Source: a bacterium
GTDB taxonomy: Bacteria; Patescibacteriota; Minisyncoccia; Phycocordibacterales; Phycocordibacteraceae
Reading direction: 5' to 3'
NCBI GenBank assembly: GCA_021817685.1
Contig: JAKAGD010000011.1
Span: 1-12,880 of the forward strand
Length of the DNA stretch: 12,880 nucleotides
Below the pieces are notes generated by a model, which searched no databases, was not told the DNA's origin, and was given only the letters and a program-made list of their open reading frames with translations. The position numbers and the translations under genes are program-made. How positions within the stretch are numbered: position 1 is the stretch's first letter; each line of letters starts with the position of its first letter. Of this stretch, positions 1-6,241 are shown one piece after another.

Positions 1-138
1 TAGAACGGTGTCAGGAAAACGCCAAAGTATATTCAAAAACGAGGTCTGCGCGGGTTTTGTCAATGTTTTTTTGAACAGCCGATTTCAAGATTATCGAACA
101 TCTTTTCAAAAATCAGCCTGAGATCGGTGTCGTTCCAG

Positions 139-261
139 GTGTTGACCTTTTTCCCGGCGTTCGTGGTGAACGGCAAGAAATCTTACGGCTTTACATCGCT
201 TGAAGAACTGGAAAAACAGTTCCCCAAGGGGGCGCTCGCCACAACAACTTCTAAACTTTGA
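139..261 (+). pseudogene. Possible C-terminal remnant of a thioredoxin-fold protein
   Basis: This frame is open from just after a stop at 1-3 to TGA at 259-261 and has no ATG. The last 40 or so residues, from GTG 139, read like the end of a DsbA, thioredoxin or VKOR-thioredoxin protein. They contain FPAFVVNGKK, which resembles the cis-proline strand 'PTFVINGK', followed by YGFTSLEELEKQFP, which resembles the final helix. No CxxC motif lies upstream in this frame. The upstream 100 bases are AT-rich and the two other + frames close at 76 and 122. The stop codon lies inside a good intrinsic terminator, as expected for a true gene end. I therefore read it as a degraded or frameshifted gene end, not an intact gene. 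A short real gene with a GTG start cannot be excluded. Family assignment is inference from about 25 residues. Confidence 0.35.
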
Positions 262-284
262 GAAGTCTAGTTGTGGGCATTTTT
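239..284 (+). terminator. Intrinsic terminator, + strand
   Basis: The stem is CCACAAC/GTTGTGG (239-245 with 270-276) continued by ACTTCT/AGAAGT (247-252 with 261-266), with a small internal loop and an 8-nt apical loop. TTTTT follows at 280-284. The T-run follows the stem only on the + strand, so it serves the + strand remnant that ends at 261. The - strand has an A-run before the stem and no T-run after it. Confidence 0.7.
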
Positions 285-296
285 GCTGAAACCTAA

Positions 297-704
297 TTAG
301 GTCTTCTTTTTAAGATATTCCTTCCTCCAGGCCCTGCCATTTCCTTTATTCAGATTACGAAATAGTGGGGTAAGGGCGTGACAGTTTGGGCACAAAAGTC
401 TTACATTCGTGACATAATTATTATCTGCATTGCCGTCCAGGTGATCCACCTCTAACGGAACCCGCTGGGTGACAGGATGTTTCTTGTTCCATCCGCACAG
501 TGAACACTTCTCTCCGTTCTTCTCCAAAAGATATCTCTTTATGTAGCGGGAAATATTCTTAGTGATCACCTTCCGCTTGCCCGCAAGCCATTCTTCCTTA
601 AACATTCTATAGCGCCCGTCGGACTGACATTGGTTGGAACAGAATTTATATTGATGCCTTTTTTCGAGAGATACTCCACAGGAGTGACAAAGACGTGTTT
701 CCAT
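297..704 (-). CDS. Zinc-finger HNH endonuclease
   Basis: Predicted 135-residue DNA endonuclease of the HNH (beta-beta-alpha-metal) family. Residues 6-26 hold a small zinc finger (C6xxC9, C22, C26). Residues 67-109 hold the nuclease core: C67xxC70, the DH pair (D87, H88) in LEVDHLDGN, N100, and C105xxC108-H109 in LLCPNCHAL. The two CxxC pairs probably bind a structural zinc that clamps the ββα fold. Such compact HNH proteins occur as free-standing homing-type or phage-associated nucleases and as orphan genes. I chose ATG at 704; the frame stays open to a TTG at 755, but the extra 17 residues look unlike protein. A TATTAT hexamer sits 7 nt before this ATG, and AGAGGTGG lies further upstream. 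It lies directly downstream of tRNA-Thr in a more AT-rich stretch, which hints at acquisition with a mobile element. No integrase is visible. Confidence 0.85.
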   Translation of the reverse strand: METRLCHSCGVSLEKRHQYKFCSNQCQSDGRYRMFKEEWLAGKRKVITKNISRYIKRYLLEKNGEKCSLCGWNKKHPVTQRVPLEVDHLDGNADNNYVTNVRLLCPNCHALTPLFRNLNKGNGRAWRKEYLKKKT

Positions 705-771
705 TACGGGAATAATACCACCTCTTGACCAAGACCTGGTATTCAATGTGAACAATCTTTTGTAGATTTTC

Positions 772-847
772 TGGAGCCGAGAGTCGGAATCGAACCGACG
801 ACCTGCTCATTACAAGTGAGCTGCTCTACCAACTGAGCTATCTCGGC
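772..847 (-). tRNA. tRNA-Thr (anticodon TGT)
   Basis: The 76-nt minus-strand sequence folds as a complete cloverleaf. Acceptor stem GCCGAGA pairs with TCTCGGC. The D arm is GCTC/GAGC. The anticodon stem is GCTCA/TGAGC with loop CTTGTAA, giving anticodon TGT, which reads ACA (Thr). The T arm is GTCGG/CCGAC with loop TTCGATT. The discriminator is T and the 3' CCA is encoded (772-774). The 5' end is at 847 and no intron is present. Confidence 0.97.
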
Positions 848-857
848 GAATGAGAGA

Positions 858-887
858 GTACAAGAAAAGTATCATATTTTCTTGTAC
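858..887. repeat. Perfect 11-bp inverted repeat upstream of tRNA-Thr
   Basis: GTACAAGAAAA (858-868) and TTTTCTTGTAC (877-887) are exact inverted copies around an 8-nt loop. On the minus strand the loop contains TATGAT (871-876), a good -10 hexamer, placing a start point about 15 nt before the tRNA 5' end at 847. I see no convincing -35. It could be an operator over the tRNA promoter or simply a hairpin. No T-run follows on either strand, so it is not an ordinary terminator. Confidence 0.6.
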
Positions 888-952
888 GAACGAACGAGCC
901 GAAGACAAGCTTACTTATCTCGGCAATGAATGAAGAATGCAGATACCCTACC

Positions 953-1375
953 CTACCCGAGCGTCGTTTCGTGCACATCAGGCACCTCCGGACGGCTCGC
1001 TTTCAAACGATCCTTGAAGTCGGAGAGTGTCTTCACGAACGGTCGTGAACTCTCGCGCGGCGTTGTGTCGATATCGTGCCGCGTGCGCAAGTCCCGGACG
1101 AGGCGCGTGAGGACTCGCTCCAGCATGCGCACGGCTTGCAGTGAGAGGTGCACGGTATCATGCCCGATGCGGCTCGCGATGCGGCGCACCTCGTCTCGCG
1201 CGAACGCGGCAAGGTCGACGTGCGCGAAGATGAATTCCACGCGCGCGGCCTGGCGGTCGAGCTGCGCCCGTTCGCCGGCAAAGAAACGGGAACCGCGCCG
1301 TTCCTCGTATTGCGTAAGCGCGAGAAAACCGACGAGAAGAGCGAGCGAAACGAGGATGAAGATGAGGTAGGCCAC
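953..1375 (-). CDS. Small membrane-anchored protein, unknown function
   Basis: I do not recognise this 140-residue protein. Residues 3-20 (YLIFILVSLALLVGFLAL) form one hydrophobic segment. It is followed by a charged, mostly helical soluble part rich in Arg and Ala, with possible coiled-coil character over about residues 35-95 (ARDEVRRIASRIGHD and later). The C-terminal 40 residues are polar and probably disordered. The start is GTG at 1375, only 4 nt after the tsf stop, so it is probably co-transcribed and translationally coupled with rpsB-tsf. No clear Shine-Dalgarno is present. The opposite strand is also open here, but it encodes an implausible Arg/Ser-rich chain. The membrane segment and operon position favour this strand. 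Confidence 0.7.
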   Translation of the reverse strand: MAYLIFILVSLALLVGFLALTQYEERRGSRFFAGERAQLDRQAARVEFIFAHVDLAAFARDEVRRIASRIGHDTVHLSLQAVRMLERVLTRLVRDLRTRHDIDTTPRESSRPFVKTLSDFKDRLKASRPEVPDVHETTLG

Positions 1376-1379
1376 GGCT

Positions 1380-1961
1380 CTAGCGGGCGGAGAGGCGCGC
1401 GAAGCGGCTTACCTCAACGCGCTCGCCGAACTTCTGCGTCGCCTCGTTGAGGAGGGTGCGCATCGTCTTGGTCTCATCCTTGATGAACGGCTGGTCGAGG
1501 AGCACCTGGTCCTGGAAATAGCTCGTCATCTTCCCTTCGAGTATCTTCGCCTGCATTTCAGCCGGTTTGCCGGCGACCTCTTTCTGGAACACCTCGGTCG
1601 CGGCGCGCCTTGCTTCCTCGGGAACCTCATCGATCGTCGAGTACTTCGGGTCGGTCGCGGCGACTTGCATCGCCACGTCGCGCGCAAGCGCGACGAACTC
1701 CGGATTCTTCGCGACGAAGTCGGTCTCGCAGGAAAGGAGGGCCATCGCCCCGATGCCTCCGTCGTGGACGTAGCTCCCGATCGCGCCGGCGGCGAGCGAG
1801 CGCTCCGCCTTCTTCTCCGCCGCCTCTGAAGATCGCTTCTTCAGGATGACTTCGGCCTTCGCCAGGTCGCCGCCGGCTTCCTCGAGCGCCTTCTTGCACT
1901 GCATGACGGATACGCCCGTCTTGTCCCGCAATTCCTTAATGATCTCAGTCGTGATTTCCAT
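1380..1961 (-). CDS. tsf: Elongation factor Ts
   Basis: EF-Ts is the cytoplasmic guanine-nucleotide exchange factor that reloads EF-Tu. The N-terminal UBA-like domain is at residues 1-50 (EIIKELRDKTGVSVMQCKKAL, with GGDLAKA). The EF-Tu-contacting TDFVAKN motif is at residues 80-86, matching the canonical TDFVARN. The protein is 193 residues, far shorter than the roughly 283 of E. coli. It resembles the short Thermus-type EF-Ts with one core subdomain and no long coiled-coil insertion. Start is ATG at 1961. The leader (CTTTTCATTCACC) has no Shine-Dalgarno. It follows rpsB by 47 bp, the standard bacterial pairing, with a GC-rich hairpin in the gap. Confidence 0.97.
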   Translation of the reverse strand: MEITTEIIKELRDKTGVSVMQCKKALEEAGGDLAKAEVILKKRSSEAAEKKAERSLAAGAIGSYVHDGGIGAMALLSCETDFVAKNPEFVALARDVAMQVAATDPKYSTIDEVPEEARRAATEVFQKEVAGKPAEMQAKILEGKMTSYFQDQVLLDQPFIKDETKTMRTLLNEATQKFGERVEVSRFARLSAR

Positions 1962-1984
1962 GGTGAATGAAAAGATAATAACAC

Positions 1985-2005
1985 ACGGCCGCGTCCCGCG
2001 GCCGT
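1985..2005 (-). terminator. Hairpin between rpsB and tsf, possible attenuator
   Basis: ACGGCCGCG and CGCGGCCGT form a perfect 9-bp GC-rich stem with a 3-nt loop, 3 nt after the rpsB stop. On the minus strand GTGTTATTATCTTTTC follows. This is T-rich but interrupted, so it is at best a leaky terminator that could lower tsf relative to rpsB. Confidence 0.5.
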
Positions 2006-2008
2006 CCC

Positions 2009-2707
2009 TTAGGCTGTCCGCCCTTTCGAAAACGCTTCGGCGAGCTCGGAGAGTATGAGCTTCACCGTCTCGCGCGACGTATCGTTCGCCACGATCGGAT
2101 ATGCCGCCTCCTTGAGGTCGCAGTCCGAGCTCATGATAGCGATGATGGGGATGCCGGCATCGTTCGCTTCCTTGACCGCATGCTTCTCGTGCTTGGTGTC
2201 GACGACCAGGAGCGCGTCCGGCTTCTTCGTCATCGTGGTGATGCCGTCGAGGCGCGTCTCCAGGCGCGTCTTCTCGCGTCCGATCATAACGAGCTCAAGC
2301 TTCGTGTGCTGCTTGGCCAAAGCGCCGCTTGCCGCCATATCGCGGAGCTCGGCGAGGCGGTCAATGCGCTTCTTGATCTCGGTCCAGTTGGAGATGGTGC
2401 CGCCGAGCCAGCGTGCCGCCACGTAGGGCGCGCCGATGCTTTCGGCCGCCGATTTGACGAGCGCCGCTATCTCGACTTTCCCGCCGACAAAGAGGACCGT
2501 CTTCCCTTCTTTGGCGAGCGCCTCCATCACAGCCTTTGCGGCCTCAAGCTGTTCGGTCGTCTTCACGAGGTCGATGATCTCCTGGCGGCCCTTCGTACCC
2601 ACCAAAAACGGCTTCATAGAGGGGTGCCGGCGGCTCTTCACCTGCGCGAAATGCGCCCCCGTATCGAAGAGGCGCTTCAGCTCTGCCGTGTTGCTTACTT
2701 CAGTCAT
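2009..2707 (-). CDS. rpsB: 30S ribosomal protein S2
   Basis: S2 binds at the head-body junction of the 30S subunit and is needed for S1 recruitment where S1 exists. The 232-residue length is typical. Family signatures in order are GAHFAQVKSRRHPSMKPF (about residues 17-34), the GTKGRQEIIDL stretch (37-47), the diagnostic RWLGGTISNW (99-108), PDALLVVD (163-170), and IPIIAIMSSDCD near 186-197, where most homologues read IPVIAIVDTNCDP. The helical coiled insertion sits around 109-150. Start is ATG at 2707. A candidate promoter (-35 at 2740-2745, -10 at 2717-2722) leaves only 9 nt before ATG, and no Shine-Dalgarno is visible. tsf follows downstream. Confidence 0.97.
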   Translation of the reverse strand: MTEVSNTAELKRLFDTGAHFAQVKSRRHPSMKPFLVGTKGRQEIIDLVKTTEQLEAAKAVMEALAKEGKTVLFVGGKVEIAALVKSAAESIGAPYVAARWLGGTISNWTEIKKRIDRLAELRDMAASGALAKQHTKLELVMIGREKTRLETRLDGITTMTKKPDALLVVDTKHEKHAVKEANDAGIPIIAIMSSDCDLKEAAYPIVANDTSRETVKLILSELAEAFSKGRTA

Positions 2708-2716
2708 TATCGGGCT

Positions 2717-2745
2717 ACTTTACCTGGAAACGGGCTTTGATGCAA
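2717..2745 (-). promoter_or_regulatory. Candidate rpsB promoter
   Basis: On the minus strand TTGCAT (2740-2745) and TAAAGT (2717-2722) are separated by 17 nt. The match to sigma-70 consensus is 3/6 and 4/6. The implied start point falls at or just before the rpsB ATG (2707), giving an almost leaderless transcript. The copy 1 foldback element ends just upstream, so rpsB-tsf probably has its own promoter separate from prfA. Confidence 0.35.
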
Positions 2746-2758
2746 GCATCGGCGCATC

Positions 2759-2867
2759 GGGACCACGGGGTGTGTGATTTTAGAGCCGCATAATTTCCTG
2801 CTGGAAATTTGCTCTGGCTCGGGCCGTCGCCCTTGCGCACGCTCCAAAATCACACACCCCGCGTCCC
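2759..2867. repeat. Foldback element, copy 1 (3' of prfA)
   Basis: Inverted ends pair 2766-2786 with 2841-2861 with one mismatch: an outer arm CGGGGTGTGT/ACACACCCCG, then GATTTT and GAGC with its partner GCTCCAAAATC. A weaker pairing (GGGA/TCCC) extends the stem outwards. Inside is a second hairpin, AATTTCC-TGCT-GGAAATT, framed by AGAGC/GCTCT. The roughly 48-nt internal core matches the reverse complement of copy 2 (3871-4024) with one mismatch. About 60 nt present in copy 2 are missing here. It fills the gap between prfA and rpsB and holds no gene. Confidence 0.85.
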
Positions 2868-2890
2868 CTGTATAGCGCCTTACATTTTCT

Positions 2891-3844
2891 TTACTCCTCG
2901 TCCGATGCCGCGCCCACGCCGCCCGCGGCGGCCGCGGCCTGAAGCGCTTCCACGATGTCGCCTATGCCGCCCGCCATGATCTTGGGCAAGTTGTGCCAGG
3001 ATTCCTTCAGCCGGTGGTCGGTCACACGGTCTTGCAGGTAATTGTAGGTGCGTATCTTCTCCGAGCGGTCGCCGGTGCCTATCTGCTCCTTGCGCTCCGC
3101 GGCATGCTTCCGTGCCTCCTCCTCCTCATGCAAAAGGTCGAGCTTGGCGGTGAGTATCTGCATCGCCTTCTCGCGGTTGGCGAGCTGGCTCCTCTCGCTT
3201 GAAGAGCGGACGTCGATGCCGGTCGGCTTATGGATGAGCCGGACGGCGGTCTCCACTTTATTCACGTTCTGGCCCCCGGCGCCGCCCGAGCGCGAGAATT
3301 CCATCTCGATGTCGGCGGGGCTTATCTCTATTTTTGACTTGGAACGGATGGGGAGCACGGCGACGGACGCGGTAGAGGTGTGGATGCGGCCGGATTTTTC
3401 GGTCAAAGGCACGCGCTGGACCCGGTGCACGCCGGTCTCATAGCGGAACGCGTCATACGCCGGCGTGCCCGCAACCTCGAGCGTGAGGTCGTCGATGGAG
3501 CGCGACTTCCACCCGCGGCCCTCCGCGTATTTCTGGTACATATCTTTCAATTCGTGGGCAAAAATGGACGCCTCGTCGCCGCCCGCGGCGGCGCGCAGTT
3601 CAAGCACGACCGAAGAAGGCTTTGCGACCTCTTCCTTCTCCTTCGCGAGTATCTGCTCTATCTCGGCGAGGATATCTTTCTGGCGCGCGCGGATGCGCGC
3701 CTCGTCCTCCGCCGCCATGCTCATGAGCTCCGCATCGGCTCCGGCCGACGCGCGGGCATCGCTCGCCTCTTTCAGAAGGCGTTCATATTCCTCCGCAAGG
3801 TATGCGGTGGCGAAATTTTTCTTAAAGTCAGGGGAATACTCCAT
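2891..3844 (-). CDS. prfA: Peptide chain release factor 1
   Basis: RF1 recognises UAA and UAG in the ribosomal A site and triggers peptidyl-tRNA hydrolysis. The GGQ catalytic loop is at residues 190-192 within SGGAGGQNVNKVETAV. The stop-codon-reading tripeptide is P146-L147-T148 in HRVQRVPLTEKSGRIHTS, an RF1-type PxT motif. RF2 would have SPF. Most RF1s read PAT or PVT, so Leu is a minor variant. The N-terminal helical domain (1-95) is short, giving 317 residues against about 360 in E. coli. AGGDEA at 87-92 is the usual RF1/RF2 signature. The tail after 300 is Ala/Gly-rich and low complexity. Start is ATG at 3844. rpmE lies upstream, a common bacterial neighbour. Foldback elements occupy both flanking gaps. 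Confidence 0.97.
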   Translation of the reverse strand: MEYSPDFKKNFATAYLAEEYERLLKEASDARASAGADAELMSMAAEDEARIRARQKDILAEIEQILAKEKEEVAKPSSVVLELRAAAGGDEASIFAHELKDMYQKYAEGRGWKSRSIDDLTLEVAGTPAYDAFRYETGVHRVQRVPLTEKSGRIHTSTASVAVLPIRSKSKIEISPADIEMEFSRSGGAGGQNVNKVETAVRLIHKPTGIDVRSSSERSQLANREKAMQILTAKLDLLHEEEEARKHAAERKEQIGTGDRSEKIRTYNYLQDRVTDHRLKESWHNLPKIMAGGIGDIVEALQAAAAAGGVGAASDEE

Positions 3845-3870
3845 AATCGTTTACTCTATCACCCCGCGAA

Positions 3871-4024
3871 GCAGGATGCGCGATTTTGGAGCGTGCGGAG
3901 CGACCAATTTTTCTTGCCCGTACTCGGGCTTAGAAAAATGGAAGTGCCCGTGTGGTGCGCGACGGCGCGAGCCAGAGCAAATTTCCAGCAGGAAATTATG
4001 CGGCTCCAAAATCGCGCATCCTGC
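3871..4024. repeat. Foldback element, copy 2 (5' of prfA)
   Basis: Perfect 22-bp terminal inverted repeats lie at 3871-3892 and 4003-4024: outer arm CAGGATGCGC/GCGCATCCTG plus the GATTTTGGAGC core. This copy is in the opposite orientation to copy 1 and is longer. Its extra middle part carries a further hairpin (3907-3939: ATTTTTCT, GCCCG-tact-CGGGC, AGAAAAAT). The GGAAATT/AATTTCC hairpin and the stretch GAGCCAGAGC are shared with copy 1. It fills the gap between rpmE and prfA. No coding capacity is seen. Confidence 0.88.
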
Positions 4025-4030
4025 GGAGCC

Positions 4031-4282
4031 CTACTTCTTTTTTGCAGCGCGCTGTTTGAAGCGCTCCACGCGCCCAGCCTTATCAAGCGTGCGCTCCTCC
4101 CCGGTGTAGAACGGGTGCGACTTGCTGGAAATTTCCACCGTAAGCTTCGGGTATTCCTTGCCGTCCTCCCATTTTGCCGTCTCGGTCGTATGCACCGTGG
4201 AGCCGATGAGAAAACGCTCGCCCGAGGCGATATCTTCGAAAATGACCTGGCGGTAATCCGCCGGATGGATATCCTTTTTCAT
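4031..4282 (-). CDS. rpmE2: 50S ribosomal protein L31, type B
   Basis: L31 sits on the large-subunit central protuberance and bridges to the small subunit. The 83-residue protein begins MKKDIHPADYRQVIFEDIASGERF and continues with the L31 signature KLTVEISSKSHPFYTGEER (about residues 46-64). A basic tail (RFKQRAAKKK) follows. It lacks the CxxC zinc site of type A L31, so it is the zinc-independent type B form. Start is ATG at 4282. TATCAT lies 7 nt upstream and there is no Shine-Dalgarno, so leaderless expression is possible. The gene lies 21 bp after the envelope protein gene that ends at 4304. prfA follows after the foldback element. Confidence 0.95.
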   Translation of the reverse strand: MKKDIHPADYRQVIFEDIASGERFLIGSTVHTTETAKWEDGKEYPKLTVEISSKSHPFYTGEERTLDKAGRVERFKQRAAKKK

Positions 4283-4303
4283 TTCGCCGATGATAGCACA
4301 GAC

Positions 4304-6190
4304 CTAGAATTCTTGGAAGAGCGGCGTGACATTCACCGTCACCGATCTCGTGAGCGACGCCCCGCCGACGGTCTGGCAGGAAAGCGTATAAGTTGTTTGT
4401 CCATTGATGGCGAGTGAGCGCGGAGAGCCGGTTGAGAACGCGTGATTGGCTCCCGCGGGGCCGCTCGCGAGCGTCGTACCCGAGGAGCTCGTAACAGAAC
4501 AGGAGGCCACGCCGCTTGCGCTCCAGGAGATCTGCGAGGCGCCGCCGGTCGGCACGCGGAGCGGGTTCGCCGTTATGGAACCGACCGGAGAGAAGACTTC
4601 GACCGAAGCGGACCCGTACCCGGTCCCGCCCGGGCCGGTGCATGAGATCTGATACGACGTGGCGCCCGTGGTGTTCAGAGGACCGGTCGATACGGGTCCG
4701 CCGGAAGCGCCGCCGGAGGGGACGAGGCCGGGTATCGAACAGGAGGTTGCGTGAGTTGAGTTCCAGGAAAGGCTCGAAGACTGCCCCTGGTCGATGAGTT
4801 GAGGGGTCGCGGCAAGCGTTACCGTGGGAGTGAACGCGTCGCAGGCCGTGGGATTGTTCGCACCGTTATTGCAGGACAGGCCGCCGTACGGGTTGGTGGG
4901 AGTGCCGCCGGCTCCCCCGCAGCCCGTCCCTCCGCAGGCGGTGCAGACGCCGTTCACGTAGGCTTTGCCGGCCGGGCACTGATCGCACGACGGCGAATTA
5001 GCGGCGCCGTTCGGACATGCGGGGTTCGAGATCGTGATAGGCGTCCATGCGCCGCAGTTGTTATTTTCGTTCGATTCCGCTATCGCGCCCGCGTTCCCGG
5101 CCGAGCTCTTGTCGGCGCACGCGCGGACGTAATACGTGCCGACTGAGGTGAACGTGTGCGAAAGCGATGCGGTCGCAATGTTGCCTGCGGCAAGAGCGCC
5201 CGTCTGGAGCGACGTGCCGATATCGCCGGCGCCGTTACCGTTTGCGTCCGTAGCGCTCTGGAACAGATTGATGAATCCGGCGCCGGTTGAGGCGGTCCCG
5301 ACGTTTGAAATGGCCGCAGAAATGGTGGCGGCGACGCCCGCAGTGGCGGTGGAAGGAGAAACGGCGCCGGCGACGAGGTCAGGGGCAGTGGTCGTGGGCG
5401 TGGTGCAGACGCCGTTCACAAGGACTTGCGGAGGGGTGCAAGAAGTAACCGCGCTCGAACCAGCATACGGAGCTGAACAGCCGGAAACCGTGTTGGCGGA
5501 GACATTATCGTGACAGTTCCATTGCCATTCTTTCCCGTCGTTCCCGTTCCTGAAGATGCGGTTAGAACACGAGGCCCATTCATCGTCGGCGCTGTTGTAA
5601 CACATGAGGGCGGGGGTGCTCGCTATACCGGTCTGGCATAGGTTGCTGCTTGGCGCATAGGTCGTCGGCACGCCGTTCGCGCTCCCGCAGATGAGGCGAG
5701 GAGCCGCCGCGATCGTTACCGAACAAGTTTCCGTCATGGTGTCGGCGGTTGCCCAGTACGTGGTGTAAAAGACGAGCGCCGCGTATTGCGTTCCCGCAGT
5801 GGTGTATGTCTTGGTGATCGAAGTCTGGTGCTGAGCCCAAGAGCCGGAATCCGGATTGGCGCTGTAGACCGGATTCGTCCCGAAATACGAGTGTGCGACG
5901 TAATTCCCGGAATTGATGTAGGACGCCACATCGGACGGATTGATGCTCCAGGTGACGGTATCGCCTACTTTGGGATTCGCCGGCGAGACGACGCAGGGGA
6001 CGGGCGAGCTCGAGGCGCAGGCCGGGAAAACCTCCCCGGCGCCGAATTGCTCCGACCACTGCGGCGAAGCCGCAGTCGCCACCGTTTTCTGCCCGGCCTT
6101 CGGTACGAGGAAAAGGAGCGCGAGTACGGCAACGCACGCCAGCACGAAAACGCCCCTCCGTGCCGTCCTGCGCGCCCGGGTATGCTTCAT
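4304..6190 (-). CDS. Large secreted Cys-rich protein with CARDB and Ig-like domains
   Basis: Predicted 628-residue exported or surface-anchored protein. Residues 1-12 are basic (MKHTRARRTARRG) and 13-30 form a hydrophobic signal or anchor segment. Then come a PKD/Ig-like region with VGDTVTWSI and a closing TETCSVTI (about 65-162), a Cys-rich linker (165-265), a CARDB-type adhesion domain (about 268-388: PDLVAGAVSPSTATAG, TYYVRACAD, ESNENNNC), a second Cys-rich linker, and two Ig-like repeats (about 455-535 and 537-625; TLAATPQLIDQGQSSSLSW and SITANPLRVPTGGASQISW). VNGVCT occurs twice, in CTPPQVLVNGVCTT and CPAGKAYVNGVCTAC. About 25 cysteines follow the signal segment, suggesting many disulfides. 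The ATG at 6190 is chosen: the frame extends to a TTG at 6235, but TATACT lies 6 nt before the ATG. The DsbA-like gene upstream in the same block could serve it. Function (adhesion or cell-cell contact) is inference. Confidence 0.85.
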   Translation of the reverse strand: MKHTRARRTARRGVFVLACVAVLALLFLVPKAGQKTVATAASPQWSEQFGAGEVFPACASSSPVPCVVSPANPKVGDTVTWSINPSDVASYINSGNYVAHSYFGTNPVYSANPDSGSWAQHQTSITKTYTTAGTQYAALVFYTTYWATADTMTETCSVTIAAAPRLICGSANGVPTTYAPSSNLCQTGIASTPALMCYNSADDEWASCSNRIFRNGNDGKEWQWNCHDNVSANTVSGCSAPYAGSSAVTSCTPPQVLVNGVCTTPTTTAPDLVAGAVSPSTATAGVAATISAAISNVGTASTGAGFINLFQSATDANGNGAGDIGTSLQTGALAAGNIATASLSHTFTSVGTYYVRACADKSSAGNAGAIAESNENNNCGAWTPITISNPACPNGAANSPSCDQCPAGKAYVNGVCTACGGTGCGGAGGTPTNPYGGLSCNNGANNPTACDAFTPTVTLAATPQLIDQGQSSSLSWNSTHATSCSIPGLVPSGGASGGPVSTGPLNTTGATSYQISCTGPGGTGYGSASVEVFSPVGSITANPLRVPTGGASQISWSASGVASCSVTSSSGTTLASGPAGANHAFSTGSPRSLAINGQTTYTLSCQTVGGASLTRSVTVNVTPLFQEF

Positions 6191-6196
6191 ACGCTT

Positions 6197-6202
6197 AGTA
6201 TA
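6197..6202 (-). promoter_or_regulatory. -10-like hexamer before the CARDB gene
   Basis: TATACT on the minus strand ends 6 nt before the ATG at 6190, so a transcript would start at about the ATG itself. No Shine-Dalgarno is present. No -35 at standard spacing is visible. TTGATAAC lies 25 nt further upstream, too far to be a -35. Confidence 0.4.
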
Positions 6203-6241
6203 CGAGTGAACGCTCGCCGGGGCCGGTGTTATCAACAGAGC

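Noticed and set aside
930..1370. 146-codon open frame on the + strand opposite the small membrane protein
   Set aside because: The product is an Arg/Ser-rich chain without domain character, typical of an antisense frame in GC-rich DNA. The minus-strand product has a clear membrane segment and operon position.
766..4013. Similarity of the foldback element end (CGGCTCCA then AAATC) to the tRNA-Thr 3' end followed by GAAAATC
   Set aside because: Only about 13 matching bases with a gap; too short to claim that the element is tRNA-derived.
3380..4417. 345-codon + strand frame across prfA, the foldback element and rpmE
   Set aside because: It is antisense to two certain genes and crosses an inverted repeat; the composition is implausible.
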